Shown here one piece after another: positions 39,701 through 48,791 of a DNA stretch of 64,000 bases. The notes under the pieces are model-generated. The model was given only the letters and a program-made list of their open reading frames with translations, was not told the origin of the DNA and made no database searches. A program made the position numbers and the translations under genes. Every line of letters starts with the position of its first letter. The stretch's first letter is position 1. This stretch comes from Brenneria sp. hezel4-2-4 (GTDB lineage Bacteria; Pseudomonadota; Gammaproteobacteria; Enterobacterales; Enterobacteriaceae), in the NCBI RefSeq assembly GCF_013155275.1, contig NZ_JABJXS010000013.1, forward strand, positions 23,374 to 87,373, given 5' to 3'.

Positions 39701-42700
39701 CCGCGGGGAATGCTTCGGTAGCGGCAACCGTTATTGCGCCGGATACCACTGCGCCTTCCGCCCCCGCCGAGCTATCGGTAGCTGAAGACGGTGCAGCCGT
39801 CAGCGGTACGGCCGAAGCCGGCAGCACGGTGACGATTAGCGATGCGGCGGGTAATACGTTGGGCAGCGTAACCGCCGGGGATAACGGCCACTTTAGCGTA
39901 CCGCTATCCCCGTCCTTAACCAACGGCGAAGCGATTAGCGTGGTAGCCAGCGATGCGACGGGGAATGTTTCTGCACCGGCCACTGCCACGGCACCGGATA
40001 CCACCGCCCCGAACGCGCCGGATGCCTATATCAATAGCGACGGCACTGAGGTAAGCGGTACGGCCGAAGCGGGCAGCATCGTAACTGTAACGCTACCGGA
40101 CAGTTCTATCCTGACCACCACCGCGGATGCGTCTGGCGTATACAGCGTTGCGCTGCCTGCTGCGCTGACCAACGGTGAAACGGTGACGGTCACGGCGACG
40201 GATGCGGCGAACAATATTTCCACGCCCATTACCGCCACCGCGCCGGATACCACCGCGCCCGCTGCCCCCGCCGATCTGCTGGTAGCCGAAGACGGTGCAA
40301 CCGTCAGCGGTATGGCGGAAGCGGGCAGCACGGTGACGATTACCGATGTGGCGGGTAATACGTTGGGCAGCGTAACCGTCGGAGATAACGGCCACTTTAG
40401 TGTGCCGCTATCCCCGTCCTTAACCAACGGCGAGCAAATTAACGTGGTAGCCAGCGATACCGCGGGGAATGCTTCGGTAGCGGCAACCGTTATTGCGCCG
40501 GATACCACGGCACCCGTTGCACCTACCGATCTGTCGGTAGCTGAAGACGGTGCCGCCGTCAGCGGTACGGCGGAAGCGGGCAGCACAGTGACGATTACCG
40601 ATGCGGCAGGCAATCCGTTGGGCAGCGTAACCGCTGGGGATAACGGCAACTTTAGCGTGCTGTTATCGCCGGCCTTAACCAACGGCGAGCAAATTAACGT
40701 GGTAGCCAGCGATACCGCGGGGAATACTTCGGTAGCGGCAACCGTTATTGCACCGGATACCACCGCACCCGTTGCACCTACCGATCTGTCGGTAGCCGAA
40801 GACGGTGCAGCCGTCAGCGGTACGGCCGAAGCCGGCAGCTCGGTAACAATTACCGATGCGGCGGGTAATGCGCTGGGCAGCGTAACCGTCGGAGATAGCG
40901 GCCACTTTAGCGTACCGTTATCGACAGCCTTAACCAATGGTGAACAAGTTAGCGCGATAGCCAGCGATGCGGCGGGGAATACCTCTGCGCCGGCCACTGT
41001 CACCGCACCGGATACCACCGCGCCTTCCGCACCCGCCGATCTGTCGGTAGCTGAAGACGGTGCAGCGGTGAGCGGTATGGCGGAAGCGGGCAGCACAGTG
41101 ACGATTACCGATACGGCGGGTAATACGCTGGGCAGCGTAACCGTCGGGGATAACGGCAACTTTAGCGTGCCGCTATCCCCGTCCTTAACCAACGGCGAAG
41201 CGATTAGCGTGGTTGTCAGCGATACGGCGGGCAATACCTCTGCGCCGGCCACTGCCACGGCACCGGATACCACTGCGCCGAACGCGCCGGATGCCTATAT
41301 CGATAGCGACGGCACTGAGGTAAGCGGTACGGCCGAAGCGGGCAGCATCGTAACTGTAACGCTACCGGACAGTTCTATCCTGACCACCACCGCGGATGCG
41401 TCTGGCGTATACAGCGTTGCGCTGCCTGCCGCGCTGACCAACGGTGAAATCGTGACGGTCACGGCGACGGATGCGGCGAACAATATTTCCGCACCCACGC
41501 CCGCCACGGCACCGGATATCACCGCACCCGCTGCACCTACCGATCTGTCGGTAGCCGAAGACGGTGCAACCGTCAGCGGTACGGCCGAAGCCGGTAGCAC
41601 AGTGACGATTACCGATGCGGCGGGTAATACCTTGGGCAGCGTAACCGCCGGGGATAACGGCCACTTTAGCGTACCGCTATCGACAGTCTTAACCAACGGT
41701 GAACAAGTTAGCGCAATAGCCAGCGATACGGCGGGCAATACCTCTGCGCCGGCCATTGCCACCGCACCGGATACCACCGCGCCTTCTGCCCCCGACGATC
41801 TGCTGGTAGCCGAAGACGGTGCAACTGTCAGCGGTACGGCCGAAGCCGGCAGCGCGGTGACGATTAGCGATGCGGTGGGCAATCCGTTGGGCAGCGTAAC
41901 CGTCGGAGATAACGGCCACTTTAGCGTGCTGTTATCGCCGGCCTTAACCAATGGTGAAGCGATTAGCGCAATAGCCAGCGATACGGCGGGTAATACCTCT
42001 GCGCCGGCCACTGCCACCGCACCGGATACCACTGCGCCTTCCGCCCCCGCTGATCTGCTGGTAGCCGAAGACGGTGCAACCGTCAGCGGTACGGCCGAAG
42101 CAGGCAGCGCGGTGACGATTAGCGATACGGCGGGTAATACGCTGGGCAGCGTAACCGCCGGGGATAACGGCCACTTTAGCGTACCGCTATCGACAGTCTT
42201 AACCAACGGTGAACAAGTTAGCGCAATAGCCAGCGATACGGCGGGCAATACCTCTGCGCCGGCCATTGCCACCGCACCGGATACCACCGCGCCTTCCGCA
42301 CCCGCCGATCTGCTGGTAGCCGAAGACGGTGCAACTGTCAGCGGTACGGCGGAAGCCGGCAGCACAGTGACGATTACCGATGCGGCGGGTAATACGTTAG
42401 GCAGTGTAACCGCCGGGGATAACGGCCACTTTAGCGTGCCGCTATCCCCGTCCTTAACCAACGGCGAAGCGATTAGCGTGGTTGTCAGCGATACGGCGGG
42501 GAATACCTCTGCGTCCGCCAGTGCCACTGCACCGGACACCACCGCCCCAGACGCGCCGGATGCCTATATCAATAACGACGGCACCGCGGTAAACGGCACG
42601 GCCGAGGCGGGTAGCACCGTGACGTTGACCTTGCCGGACAACAGCACGCAGACTGCGACGGCGGCGGAAAACGGCACCTGGAGCATTCCCCTGCCGCAAG

Positions 42701-45700
42701 CGTTGACGGCCGGCGAGCAACTGGCGGTGACCGCCACGGACGGGGCGGGCAATACCTCCGCGACCGCGCAGGTTATTGTCCCGGACACGTCCGTGCCCGA
42801 CACTACCGCGCCGGATGCGCCAGATGTTGTGTTCAGTAATGACGGGCTGATCGTCAGCGGCACGGCCGAGGCGGGCAGCACCATAACCGTGACCTTGCCG
42901 GACAGTTCTATCCTGACCACCACCGCGGATGCGTTTGGCGTATACAGCGTTACGCTGCCTGCTGCGCTGACCAACGGTGAAATCGTGACGGTCACGGCGA
43001 CGGATGCGGCGAACAATATTTCCGCACCCACGCCCGCCACGGCACCGGATACCACCGCACCCGCTGCACCTACCGATCTGTCGGTAGCCGAAGACGGTGC
43101 AGCGGTGAGCGGTACGGCCGAAGCAGGCAGCACGGTGACGATTACTGATGCGGCCGGCAATATGCTGGGCAGCGTAACAGCGGGTAATGATGGCGACTTC
43201 ACCATATCGTTATCGACAGCCTTAACCAATGGTGAACAAGTTAGCGCAATAGCCAGCGATACGGCGGGCAATACCTCTGCGCCGGCCATTGCCACGGCAC
43301 CGGATACCACAGCGCCTACCGCACCTACCGATCTGTCGGTAGCCGAAGACGGTGCCGCCGTCAGCGGTATGGCGGAAGCAGGCAGCACGGTGACGATTAC
43401 CGATGCGGCGGGTAATTCGCTGGGCAGTGTAACCGCTGGGGATAACGGCCACTTTAGCGTGCCGTTATCCCCGGCCTTAACCAATAGCGAGGTGATTAGC
43501 GTGGTTGTTAATGATGCGGCGGGGAATGCTTCCGCCGCAATTACCGTCACTGCACCGGACACCACAGCGCCTACTGCACCTACCGATCTGTCGGTAGCCG
43601 AAGACGGTGCCGCCGTCAGCGGTATGGCGGAAGCGGGCAGCACGGTGACGATTAGCGATGCGGCGGGTAATGCGCTGGGCAACGTAACAGCGGGCGGCGA
43701 TGGCGGCTTCACCATACCGCTATCCCCAGCCTTAACCAATGGCGAAGCGATTAGCGTAGTAGCCAGCGATGCGGCGGGGAATGTTTCTGCACCGGCCACT
43801 GCCACGGCACCGGATACCACCGCCCCGAACGCGCCGGATGCCTATATCAATAGCGACGGCACTGAGGTAAGCGGTACGGCCGAAGCGGGCAGCACCGTAA
43901 CCGTAAGGCTACCGGACAGTTCTATCCTGAGCGCCACCGCGGATGCGTCTGGCGTATACAGCGTTGCGCTGCCTGCCGCGCTGACCAACGGTGAAACGGT
44001 GACGGTCACGGCGACGGATGCGGCGAACAATATTTCCACGCCCATTACCGCCGCCGCGCCGGATCTCACCGCACCGGCGTCTCCTATCCATCTGCTGGTG
44101 ACGGAAGACGGTACGGCCGTCAGTGGTACGGCGGAAGCCGGCAGCACGGTGACGATTACCGATGCGGCCGGCAATGCGCTGGGCAGCGTAATTGCGAGCG
44201 ACGATGGCGGCTTTACGGTGCCGTTATCGTCGGCGTTGACCAACGGCGAGCAAATTAACGTGGTCGCCAGCGATATCGCGGGCAATGCTTCTGCGGCCGC
44301 TACCGTCATTGCGCCTGACTCCACCGCGCCGAATGCGCCCACCGCCGCCGTCAGCGACGATGGAGGCACTATCAGCGGGGTGGCTGAAGGTGGCAGTACC
44401 GTTACCATCACCCTGACGGATGGCACGACCGCTACGGTACAGGCGGATACAGCAGGCCACTACAGCTATGCTTTTCCGAGCGCGCAAGCCAACGGGGAGT
44501 CGGTATCGGTTACGGCGACCGATGCGGCGGGCAATGTCTCGCCGGTCACGAACGTCACCGCGCCGGTGCTGGATCTGGCGGCGAACGACAATGTCGTGTC
44601 GCTGGATTTGACGACCGATGCGGAAGTCACCACGGAATCGTACAGCGACTGGGGATTGCTGGTCGTCGGGGCGCTGGGCAATATTGCGTCGTTGTTGGGT
44701 AATAACAGTGCGCAGGTCACCTTCACGATCGATAACGGCGCCACGGCGGATGTGGTGCTGGAGGCCAATGCCACCGGCGGGGTGTTGTCGCTGCTTAACA
44801 ACATGGGGGTGATGGTGCAGCAGTATCACGCTGACACCAACGCCTGGACCACGGTGATCGATACCGCGGATTCGCAGTGGGCCAGCCTGCTGACGATCGG
44901 TAATAACGGCGTCTCGCTGAACGTGGAACACATGAATGAAGGCACTTATCGCGCACTGGCATATAACACCACTTTGCTGGCGGTTGGCTCTTATACCAGC
45001 GTCGAGGCGACGGTGACTCAAACCGCCGCCGGCGTGGTGGGCGGGGAAACCGATTATATCGGTAACGTAATTACCGATGAGGATCCTAACCACGGTACGG
45101 ATAGTGCGCCGGCGGGTACGGTGGTGACGCAGGTAACGAACAGCGCGGGAGAGGCGGTTTCAGTAACGGCGAATGGCACCACCATCCATGGCGAATATGG
45201 CACGCTGAGCATCAATCTGGACGGCAGTTATACCTATACGCTCACTGATACTTCCACGGCGGTGCTGGGCCACACGGATAGCTTCACTTACACGGTAACC
45301 GCGAATGGCAATACGGCCACGGCTAACCTGGTGATGTCGCTGGGGAAGGAAATCGGCGCAACCGGTCATGTCGTTGCCGTGGATGATTCGGCCGCCATTA
45401 CCTATGACACCACGGTGGACGAGATAGATAACGGCTCCTCGTCGCAAAGTGGTTTTACCGTACTGAACCTTGGCCTGGGCAGTGTGCTGAATGTGGGCAT
45501 TCTGGACGATCTTACCAACCCGATCGTTTTTGATGTGGAGGAAGGGGTAACCCGGACGATGACGCTCCAGGCGTCAGTCGGCGGCGTGTCCTTGCTGTCC
45601 GGCTTCGATCTCTATGTTTACAAATTCAATGACGCCACCCAGCAGTACGATCAGTATCGCGTGGTGGAACACTGGCTGAAGGTTCCATTGTTGGGCGGTT

Positions 45701-47280
45701 CATCCGATGAATTGACGCTGACGCTGGATGGCGGGAAGTACCTGTTCCTGCTGGATACCGCTTACGGCGTTTCCGCGCTGACGAAGTACACCCTGCATAT
45801 TCTGGAAGACCATATTTATACCGTGGAGACGGTCGGCGCCAGCACGTCCGGTAATGTGATGGAGGATGACACTGCGCCGACAGGATCGTCGATCACCATG
45901 GTAAACGGCGTGGCGGTAGCCAGCGATGGCATCACCAGTATTACCGGCGAATATGGCGTGTTGACCATTGACGCGCACGGTAACTACACCTATACGCTGA
46001 ATACCGGCGTGGGCGCGGACGGCATTACCGCGCCGGACAGCTTTGTGTATACGCTGACGTCGCCGGATGGCGAATCCGACATGGGCACCCTGAACGTCAA
46101 TCTGACCTCTGCCCCGCTGACGGCGGTGGACGATAGCGTGACCCTGACGGCGATGGCGGTACAGGAGGAGATGACCTACAGCGACAGCGATGCCGGTTCC
46201 GTCAGTTGGCGCTCGTCGCTGCTCAGTTCCACCTCAGGGACCGCCAGCGGGACGGTCACGGTGGCGGAGCATACCGTGGTGAAAGACGCCAGCATCACTT
46301 TTGGCGTGAACTCGTTATTGAGTCTGGGCAGTATGCGTATTGGCTGGTCGTTGCTGAGTGAAGACGGGTCGCAACTGGCGTCCGGGTCGGTGGCCAGCGG
46401 GGCGCTGCTTGGCGGCAAAGCGACGGCCTCGCTTGGCGATCTGGAACTGGATGCCGGGGAATACACCCTGAATTTTACCGGTTCTATCGGGGCGTTGTCC
46501 GTAGGGGGGATCGCGGTAAGCGCATCAGTTGCCGGAACCAGCGTGCTGCTGGATGACTTCCATACCGAAACCGCCGTTGTGCAAGGGAATATTTTCGACG
46601 GCAGCGGTTCGGAAGATAGCGCCGCCGACCAACTAGTTTCCGTGGCGACCACGCTATCCATTACCGATGCGGACGGCAATATCACCACGCTGAATCCATA
46701 CGTCACCAGCGACGCGACGGCGACGGTACAGGGCAAGTATGGCGCGCTGGCGCTCAATATCGATGGCGGGTACAGCTATACCCTGAACAGCGATGTGGAT
46801 CTCACCACCATCACTGAAAAGGAAAACTTCAATTACACCCTGACCTCCGCGAACGGGGAAACCGCCGGCGCGGCGCTGACCATTGATCTGGCGCTGCACC
46901 TGAACGGCACCAGCCACAGCGATATCGCCACCAGTTCGGCCTACGACGACACCTTCACTCTCGGCGGCGGCGGCGACACGCTAATTTTCAACTTGCTGGA
47001 TGCGGCGAGCGCCACGGGGGGCAACGGCAGCGACACCTGGACGGATTTCTCGCTGGCGGAGGGCGACCAGATTGATGTCAGCCGGTTGCTGCAAGGCTGG
47101 GACGACACGACCGGCAATGCCGGCGACTGGCTTTCTGTGGACACCGTTAACGGCAACACGGTGATCTCCATCGACCGTGACGGTCAGGGAACGGCGTTCA
47201 GTTCCACGGAACTGGTCACGTTGCAGGGGGTACAGGTCACGCTGGATGAACTGTTGGAAAACCATGCCATAACGGCCTGA
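36742..47280 (+). CDS. Giant BapA-like repeat adhesin secreted by type I system
   Basis: 3,512 aa. There is no cleaved signal peptide. The N-terminus (1-150) is a BapA-type prefix with TLRASRQEIASMSRSGNALV and a hydrophobic glycine/alanine stretch (LPYILAGAAAVGGVIAMA). From about 153 to 2,613 come about 29 Ig-like repeats of roughly 85 residues, each with a VSGTAEAGSTVTI core and ending APDTTAP. Three VCBS-like units (GEYGTLSINLDGSYTYTL and relatives near 2,820, 3,075 and 3,340) follow. The last 110 residues form a type I secretion target: DTFTLGGGGDTLIFNLLDA, GGNGSDTWTDFS and a final acidic/aliphatic segment. BapA promotes biofilm and host attachment. The secretion genes follow directly. The start ATG is preceded by gggag. 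Confidence 0.93.
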   Translation: MSNFSITAKENGVTSMVNSSTGELNLSSPSIVTLRASRQEIASMSRSGNALVVTFHSGEKVVLKNFYIAGEHGGSELVLEDENGALWWVKDPVTQSQFESISGIDEIIAGAEGAESVGGSALPYILAGAAAVGGVIAMASDGHDNHDDSERGARALDVQTPTVNIKEDGSSIGGEAAPGSTVSITLPDGSTAKALVDADGSWSVNLYDSLKNGEKVNVMVTDPAGDTFASMTVIAPDTTAPAVSADLSVAENGAVVSGTAEAGSTVTITDAAGNTLGSVTAADDGRFSVALSPPLTNGEAISVVVSDAAGNASVAATVIAPDTTAPDAPTDLSVAEDGAAVSGMAEAGSTVTIADAAGNSLGSVTAGGDGDFTIPLSPALTNGEAISVVASDAAGNASVAATVIALDTTAPSAPAELSVAEDGAAVSGTAEAGSTVTISDAAGNTLGSVTAGDNGHFSVPLSPSLTNGEQINVVASDTAGNASVAATVIAPDTTAPSAPADLSVAEDGAAVSGTAEAGSSVTITDVAGNTLGSVTAGDNGGFTIPLSPALTNGEAISVVASDAAGNASVAATVIAPDTIAPSAPADLSVAEDGAAVSGTAEAGSTVTISDAAGNTLGSVTAGNNGGFTIPLSPALTNGEQVNVIVNDTAGNASVAATVIAPDTTAPVAPTDLSVAEDGAAVSGTAEAGSTVTISDAAGNSLGSVTAGGDGGFTIPLSPALTNGEQVNVIVNDTAGNASVAATVIAPDTTAPVAPTDLSVAEDGAAVSGTAEAGSTVTISDAAGNTLGSVTAGGDGGFTIPLSTVLTNGEQVSAIASDAAGNSSAPATATAPDTTAPNAPDAYIDSDGTEVSGTAEAGSTVTITDAAGNTLGSVTAGNDGDFTISLSPALTNGEQVSAIASDAAGNASVAATVIAPDTTAPSAPADLSVAEDGAAVSGMAEAGSTVTITDAAGNPLGSVTVGDNGNFSVLLSPALTNGEQINVVASDTAGNASVAATVIAPDTTAPSAPAELSVAEDGAAVSGTAEAGSTVTISDAAGNTLGSVTAGDNGHFSVPLSPSLTNGEAISVVASDATGNVSAPATATAPDTTAPNAPDAYINSDGTEVSGTAEAGSIVTVTLPDSSILTTTADASGVYSVALPAALTNGETVTVTATDAANNISTPITATAPDTTAPAAPADLLVAEDGATVSGMAEAGSTVTITDVAGNTLGSVTVGDNGHFSVPLSPSLTNGEQINVVASDTAGNASVAATVIAPDTTAPVAPTDLSVAEDGAAVSGTAEAGSTVTITDAAGNPLGSVTAGDNGNFSVLLSPALTNGEQINVVASDTAGNTSVAATVIAPDTTAPVAPTDLSVAEDGAAVSGTAEAGSSVTITDAAGNALGSVTVGDSGHFSVPLSTALTNGEQVSAIASDAAGNTSAPATVTAPDTTAPSAPADLSVAEDGAAVSGMAEAGSTVTITDTAGNTLGSVTVGDNGNFSVPLSPSLTNGEAISVVVSDTAGNTSAPATATAPDTTAPNAPDAYIDSDGTEVSGTAEAGSIVTVTLPDSSILTTTADASGVYSVALPAALTNGEIVTVTATDAANNISAPTPATAPDITAPAAPTDLSVAEDGATVSGTAEAGSTVTITDAAGNTLGSVTAGDNGHFSVPLSTVLTNGEQVSAIASDTAGNTSAPAIATAPDTTAPSAPDDLLVAEDGATVSGTAEAGSAVTISDAVGNPLGSVTVGDNGHFSVLLSPALTNGEAISAIASDTAGNTSAPATATAPDTTAPSAPADLLVAEDGATVSGTAEAGSAVTISDTAGNTLGSVTAGDNGHFSVPLSTVLTNGEQVSAIASDTAGNTSAPAIATAPDTTAPSAPADLLVAEDGATVSGTAEAGSTVTITDAAGNTLGSVTAGDNGHFSVPLSPSLTNGEAISVVVSDTAGNTSASASATAPDTTAPDAPDAYINNDGTAVNGTAEAGSTVTLTLPDNSTQTATAAENGTWSIPLPQALTAGEQLAVTATDGAGNTSATAQVIVPDTSVPDTTAPDAPDVVFSNDGLIVSGTAEAGSTITVTLPDSSILTTTADAFGVYSVTLPAALTNGEIVTVTATDAANNISAPTPATAPDTTAPAAPTDLSVAEDGAAVSGTAEAGSTVTITDAAGNMLGSVTAGNDGDFTISLSTALTNGEQVSAIASDTAGNTSAPAIATAPDTTAPTAPTDLSVAEDGAAVSGMAEAGSTVTITDAAGNSLGSVTAGDNGHFSVPLSPALTNSEVISVVVNDAAGNASAAITVTAPDTTAPTAPTDLSVAEDGAAVSGMAEAGSTVTISDAAGNALGNVTAGGDGGFTIPLSPALTNGEAISVVASDAAGNVSAPATATAPDTTAPNAPDAYINSDGTEVSGTAEAGSTVTVRLPDSSILSATADASGVYSVALPAALTNGETVTVTATDAANNISTPITAAAPDLTAPASPIHLLVTEDGTAVSGTAEAGSTVTITDAAGNALGSVIASDDGGFTVPLSSALTNGEQINVVASDIAGNASAAATVIAPDSTAPNAPTAAVSDDGGTISGVAEGGSTVTITLTDGTTATVQADTAGHYSYAFPSAQANGESVSVTATDAAGNVSPVTNVTAPVLDLAANDNVVSLDLTTDAEVTTESYSDWGLLVVGALGNIASLLGNNSAQVTFTIDNGATADVVLEANATGGVLSLLNNMGVMVQQYHADTNAWTTVIDTADSQWASLLTIGNNGVSLNVEHMNEGTYRALAYNTTLLAVGSYTSVEATVTQTAAGVVGGETDYIGNVITDEDPNHGTDSAPAGTVVTQVTNSAGEAVSVTANGTTIHGEYGTLSINLDGSYTYTLTDTSTAVLGHTDSFTYTVTANGNTATANLVMSLGKEIGATGHVVAVDDSAAITYDTTVDEIDNGSSSQSGFTVLNLGLGSVLNVGILDDLTNPIVFDVEEGVTRTMTLQASVGGVSLLSGFDLYVYKFNDATQQYDQYRVVEHWLKVPLLGGSSDELTLTLDGGKYLFLLDTAYGVSALTKYTLHILEDHIYTVETVGASTSGNVMEDDTAPTGSSITMVNGVAVASDGITSITGEYGVLTIDAHGNYTYTLNTGVGADGITAPDSFVYTLTSPDGESDMGTLNVNLTSAPLTAVDDSVTLTAMAVQEEMTYSDSDAGSVSWRSSLLSSTSGTASGTVTVAEHTVVKDASITFGVNSLLSLGSMRIGWSLLSEDGSQLASGSVASGALLGGKATASLGDLELDAGEYTLNFTGSIGALSVGGIAVSASVAGTSVLLDDFHTETAVVQGNIFDGSGSEDSAADQLVSVATTLSITDADGNITTLNPYVTSDATATVQGKYGALALNIDGGYSYTLNSDVDLTTITEKENFNYTLTSANGETAGAALTIDLALHLNGTSHSDIATSSAYDDTFTLGGGGDTLIFNLLDAASATGGNGSDTWTDFSLAEGDQIDVSRLLQGWDDTTGNAGDWLSVDTVNGNTVISIDRDGQGTAFSSTELVTLQGVQVTLDELLENHAITA
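37200..44580 (+). repeat. Tandem repeat array of about 29 units of 255 bp inside the adhesin gene
   Basis: Unit length is 85 codons with minor variation. Most units belong to a type starting APTDLSVAEDG or APADLSVAEDG; a second type starting NAPDAYI recurs about every four to six units. Some neighbouring units are almost identical (for example those around 38500-39150), a sign of recent duplication or gene conversion. Copy number is likely to vary between strains. Confidence 0.92.
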
Positions 47281-47296
47281 TACATTAAATCTCACG

Positions 47297-47316
47297 GCGC
47301 GGTGGTATCGCCGCGC
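47297..47316 (+). terminator. Hairpin between adhesin and secretion genes
   Basis: Stem gcgcgg/ccgcgc with an 8-nt loop, 16 bp after the adhesin stop. The T-rich tract (gattttattcaattg) begins only 14 bp later, so it may act as a partial terminator or mRNA-stabilising structure that reduces transporter expression relative to the adhesin. Confidence 0.45.
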
Positions 47317-47360
47317 TAGCGGTGATTTTATTCAATTGTTTGATTTTATTATGGAATGAT

Positions 47361-48791
47361 ATGAGTTGTTGTTGCAAATATGGGATGGCGCTGGCGTATT
47401 TATCAATCGTTGCCGGGGGAATGTACTCCAGCGTCAGCGCCGCAGAGACAGAGCGCCCGCCGGGCGTTATCAGCACCGGGCAGATCGTCGACTGGGAGCA
47501 ATTGCCTTCGCTTTCCGGCCCGGTTGCTTCACCGGACGTTTCCAAAGCGCCTGAAAGTCTTGATATTAGCCTCGCGGTCGCGCGCGCCGTTTCCTGGCAT
47601 CCGGCTGTTCGTGAAGCTGTCGGGCGGTTGTTGGAACAGTCGGAAGCGGTCAATGTGGCGCGGGCGCAATATTATCCGCAGGTGGCTGGCGGTATTAATA
47701 ACGGTATTACAAATACTTACAACGACAGCGGTTATAGTCCGTCGCTGGTATTGTCGGTTTCTCAGATGTTGTATGACTTCGGTAAGACGGATAGCCAGGT
47801 GCGCGCCGCCAACGCCGGCGTCGCGCAGGAGCAGGCCAATGTGCTGGTGAACATTGATACCGTGGCGCATGACACCGCGTCGGCGCTGGTTCAGGTACAG
47901 GGCTATCAGAATCTGGTCGCCATCGCCAGGGACCAACTGACCGCGTTGGGCAACATCAGCCAACTGGCGCGTCAGCGCAACGATGAGGGCGCCAGTTCAT
48001 TGTCGGATGTGGTACAGGCCGATGCGCGTATCGAAGGCGCGCGCTCCGCGTTGCTACAGTATCAGGCCAATCTTGACCGATGGCGGGCGACGCTCGCTTC
48101 CTGGCTGGGCTGGGAACGTATTCAACATGCCAGCGACGATTTCCCGCAAAGCCTGCGACACGCCTGCGAGGCGGGCGCGCCGGACGACCGGCTGATCCCG
48201 GCGGTATTAGCGGCTTACGCCCAGGCCAACAAAGCACAGGCGCAGCTGGATGAAGCCAACGCCCGGATGCTTCCTACCATCTCACTACAGCCGGAAGTCA
48301 GTCACTACCTGAACGATCGTTACGCCAACAGCAGGACGCTGGATCGCACGCAATATTCCGCCTGGATAAAAGTCGAAATGCCCCTTTATCAAGGCGGCAG
48401 GCTGACCGCCAGCCGTAACGCGGCGGCGCATTCTCGGGAAGCCGCCAATGCCGCGGTGCAGGCCGCGCGGCTGGAAGCGCGCCAGCAACTGACGGAATCG
48501 CAAAATGAAGCCCTAAGTCTGGCGCGCACGCTGCAAATTCAGGTGCGGCAACAGGAACTGGGCGAGAAGACCCGTGCGCTCTATCAACAGCAATATCTGG
48601 ATCTGGGCAGCCGGCAACTGCTGGATGTGCTGAACGCCGAGCAAGAGGTGTTTCAGGTACGCTTTACCGAACAGCAAACGCTGACCCAGCTTCGTCAGTT
48701 ACAGCTCGATTGCCTGTATAGCACCGGCAAGATGCGAAGTGCGTTCACGCTGAATAATCGCACTATCCAGGCCGTGGAGATCCAGCCATGA
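47361..48791 (+). CDS. TolC-family outer-membrane channel of the type I system
   Basis: About 476 aa from the ATG at 47361 (after ggaat); a frame extension to 47322 is possible. The signal peptide ends near SSVSAAE. Two repeats of the outer-membrane efflux fold are present (LAVARAVSWHPAVREAVGRL and SLVLSVSQMLYDFGKTDSQV in the first; EMPLYQGGRLTASRNAAAHS in the second). It gives the adhesin passage through the outer membrane. The stop overlaps the ABC transporter start by 4 bp (ATGA), so the genes are translationally coupled. The order adhesin-channel-ABC-adaptor equals that of bapABCD. Confidence 0.9.
   Translation: MSCCCKYGMALAYLSIVAGGMYSSVSAAETERPPGVISTGQIVDWEQLPSLSGPVASPDVSKAPESLDISLAVARAVSWHPAVREAVGRLLEQSEAVNVARAQYYPQVAGGINNGITNTYNDSGYSPSLVLSVSQMLYDFGKTDSQVRAANAGVAQEQANVLVNIDTVAHDTASALVQVQGYQNLVAIARDQLTALGNISQLARQRNDEGASSLSDVVQADARIEGARSALLQYQANLDRWRATLASWLGWERIQHASDDFPQSLRHACEAGAPDDRLIPAVLAAYAQANKAQAQLDEANARMLPTISLQPEVSHYLNDRYANSRTLDRTQYSAWIKVEMPLYQGGRLTASRNAAAHSREAANAAVQAARLEARQQLTESQNEALSLARTLQIQVRQQELGEKTRALYQQQYLDLGSRQLLDVLNAEQEVFQVRFTEQQTLTQLRQLQLDCLYSTGKMRSAFTLNNRTIQAVEIQP

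Noticed and set aside
37359..44426. Long minus-strand open frames (627, 415, 415, 418 and other lengths) opposite the adhesin gene
   Set aside because: They follow the repeat period, have a low-complexity Val/Ala/Ser/Pro composition and lack ribosome-binding sites; they arise because the 255-bp repeat happens to lack stops on the other strand.
37200..44580. CRISPR-like regular repetition
   Set aside because: The units are 255 bp, coding, directly adjacent and without spacers.
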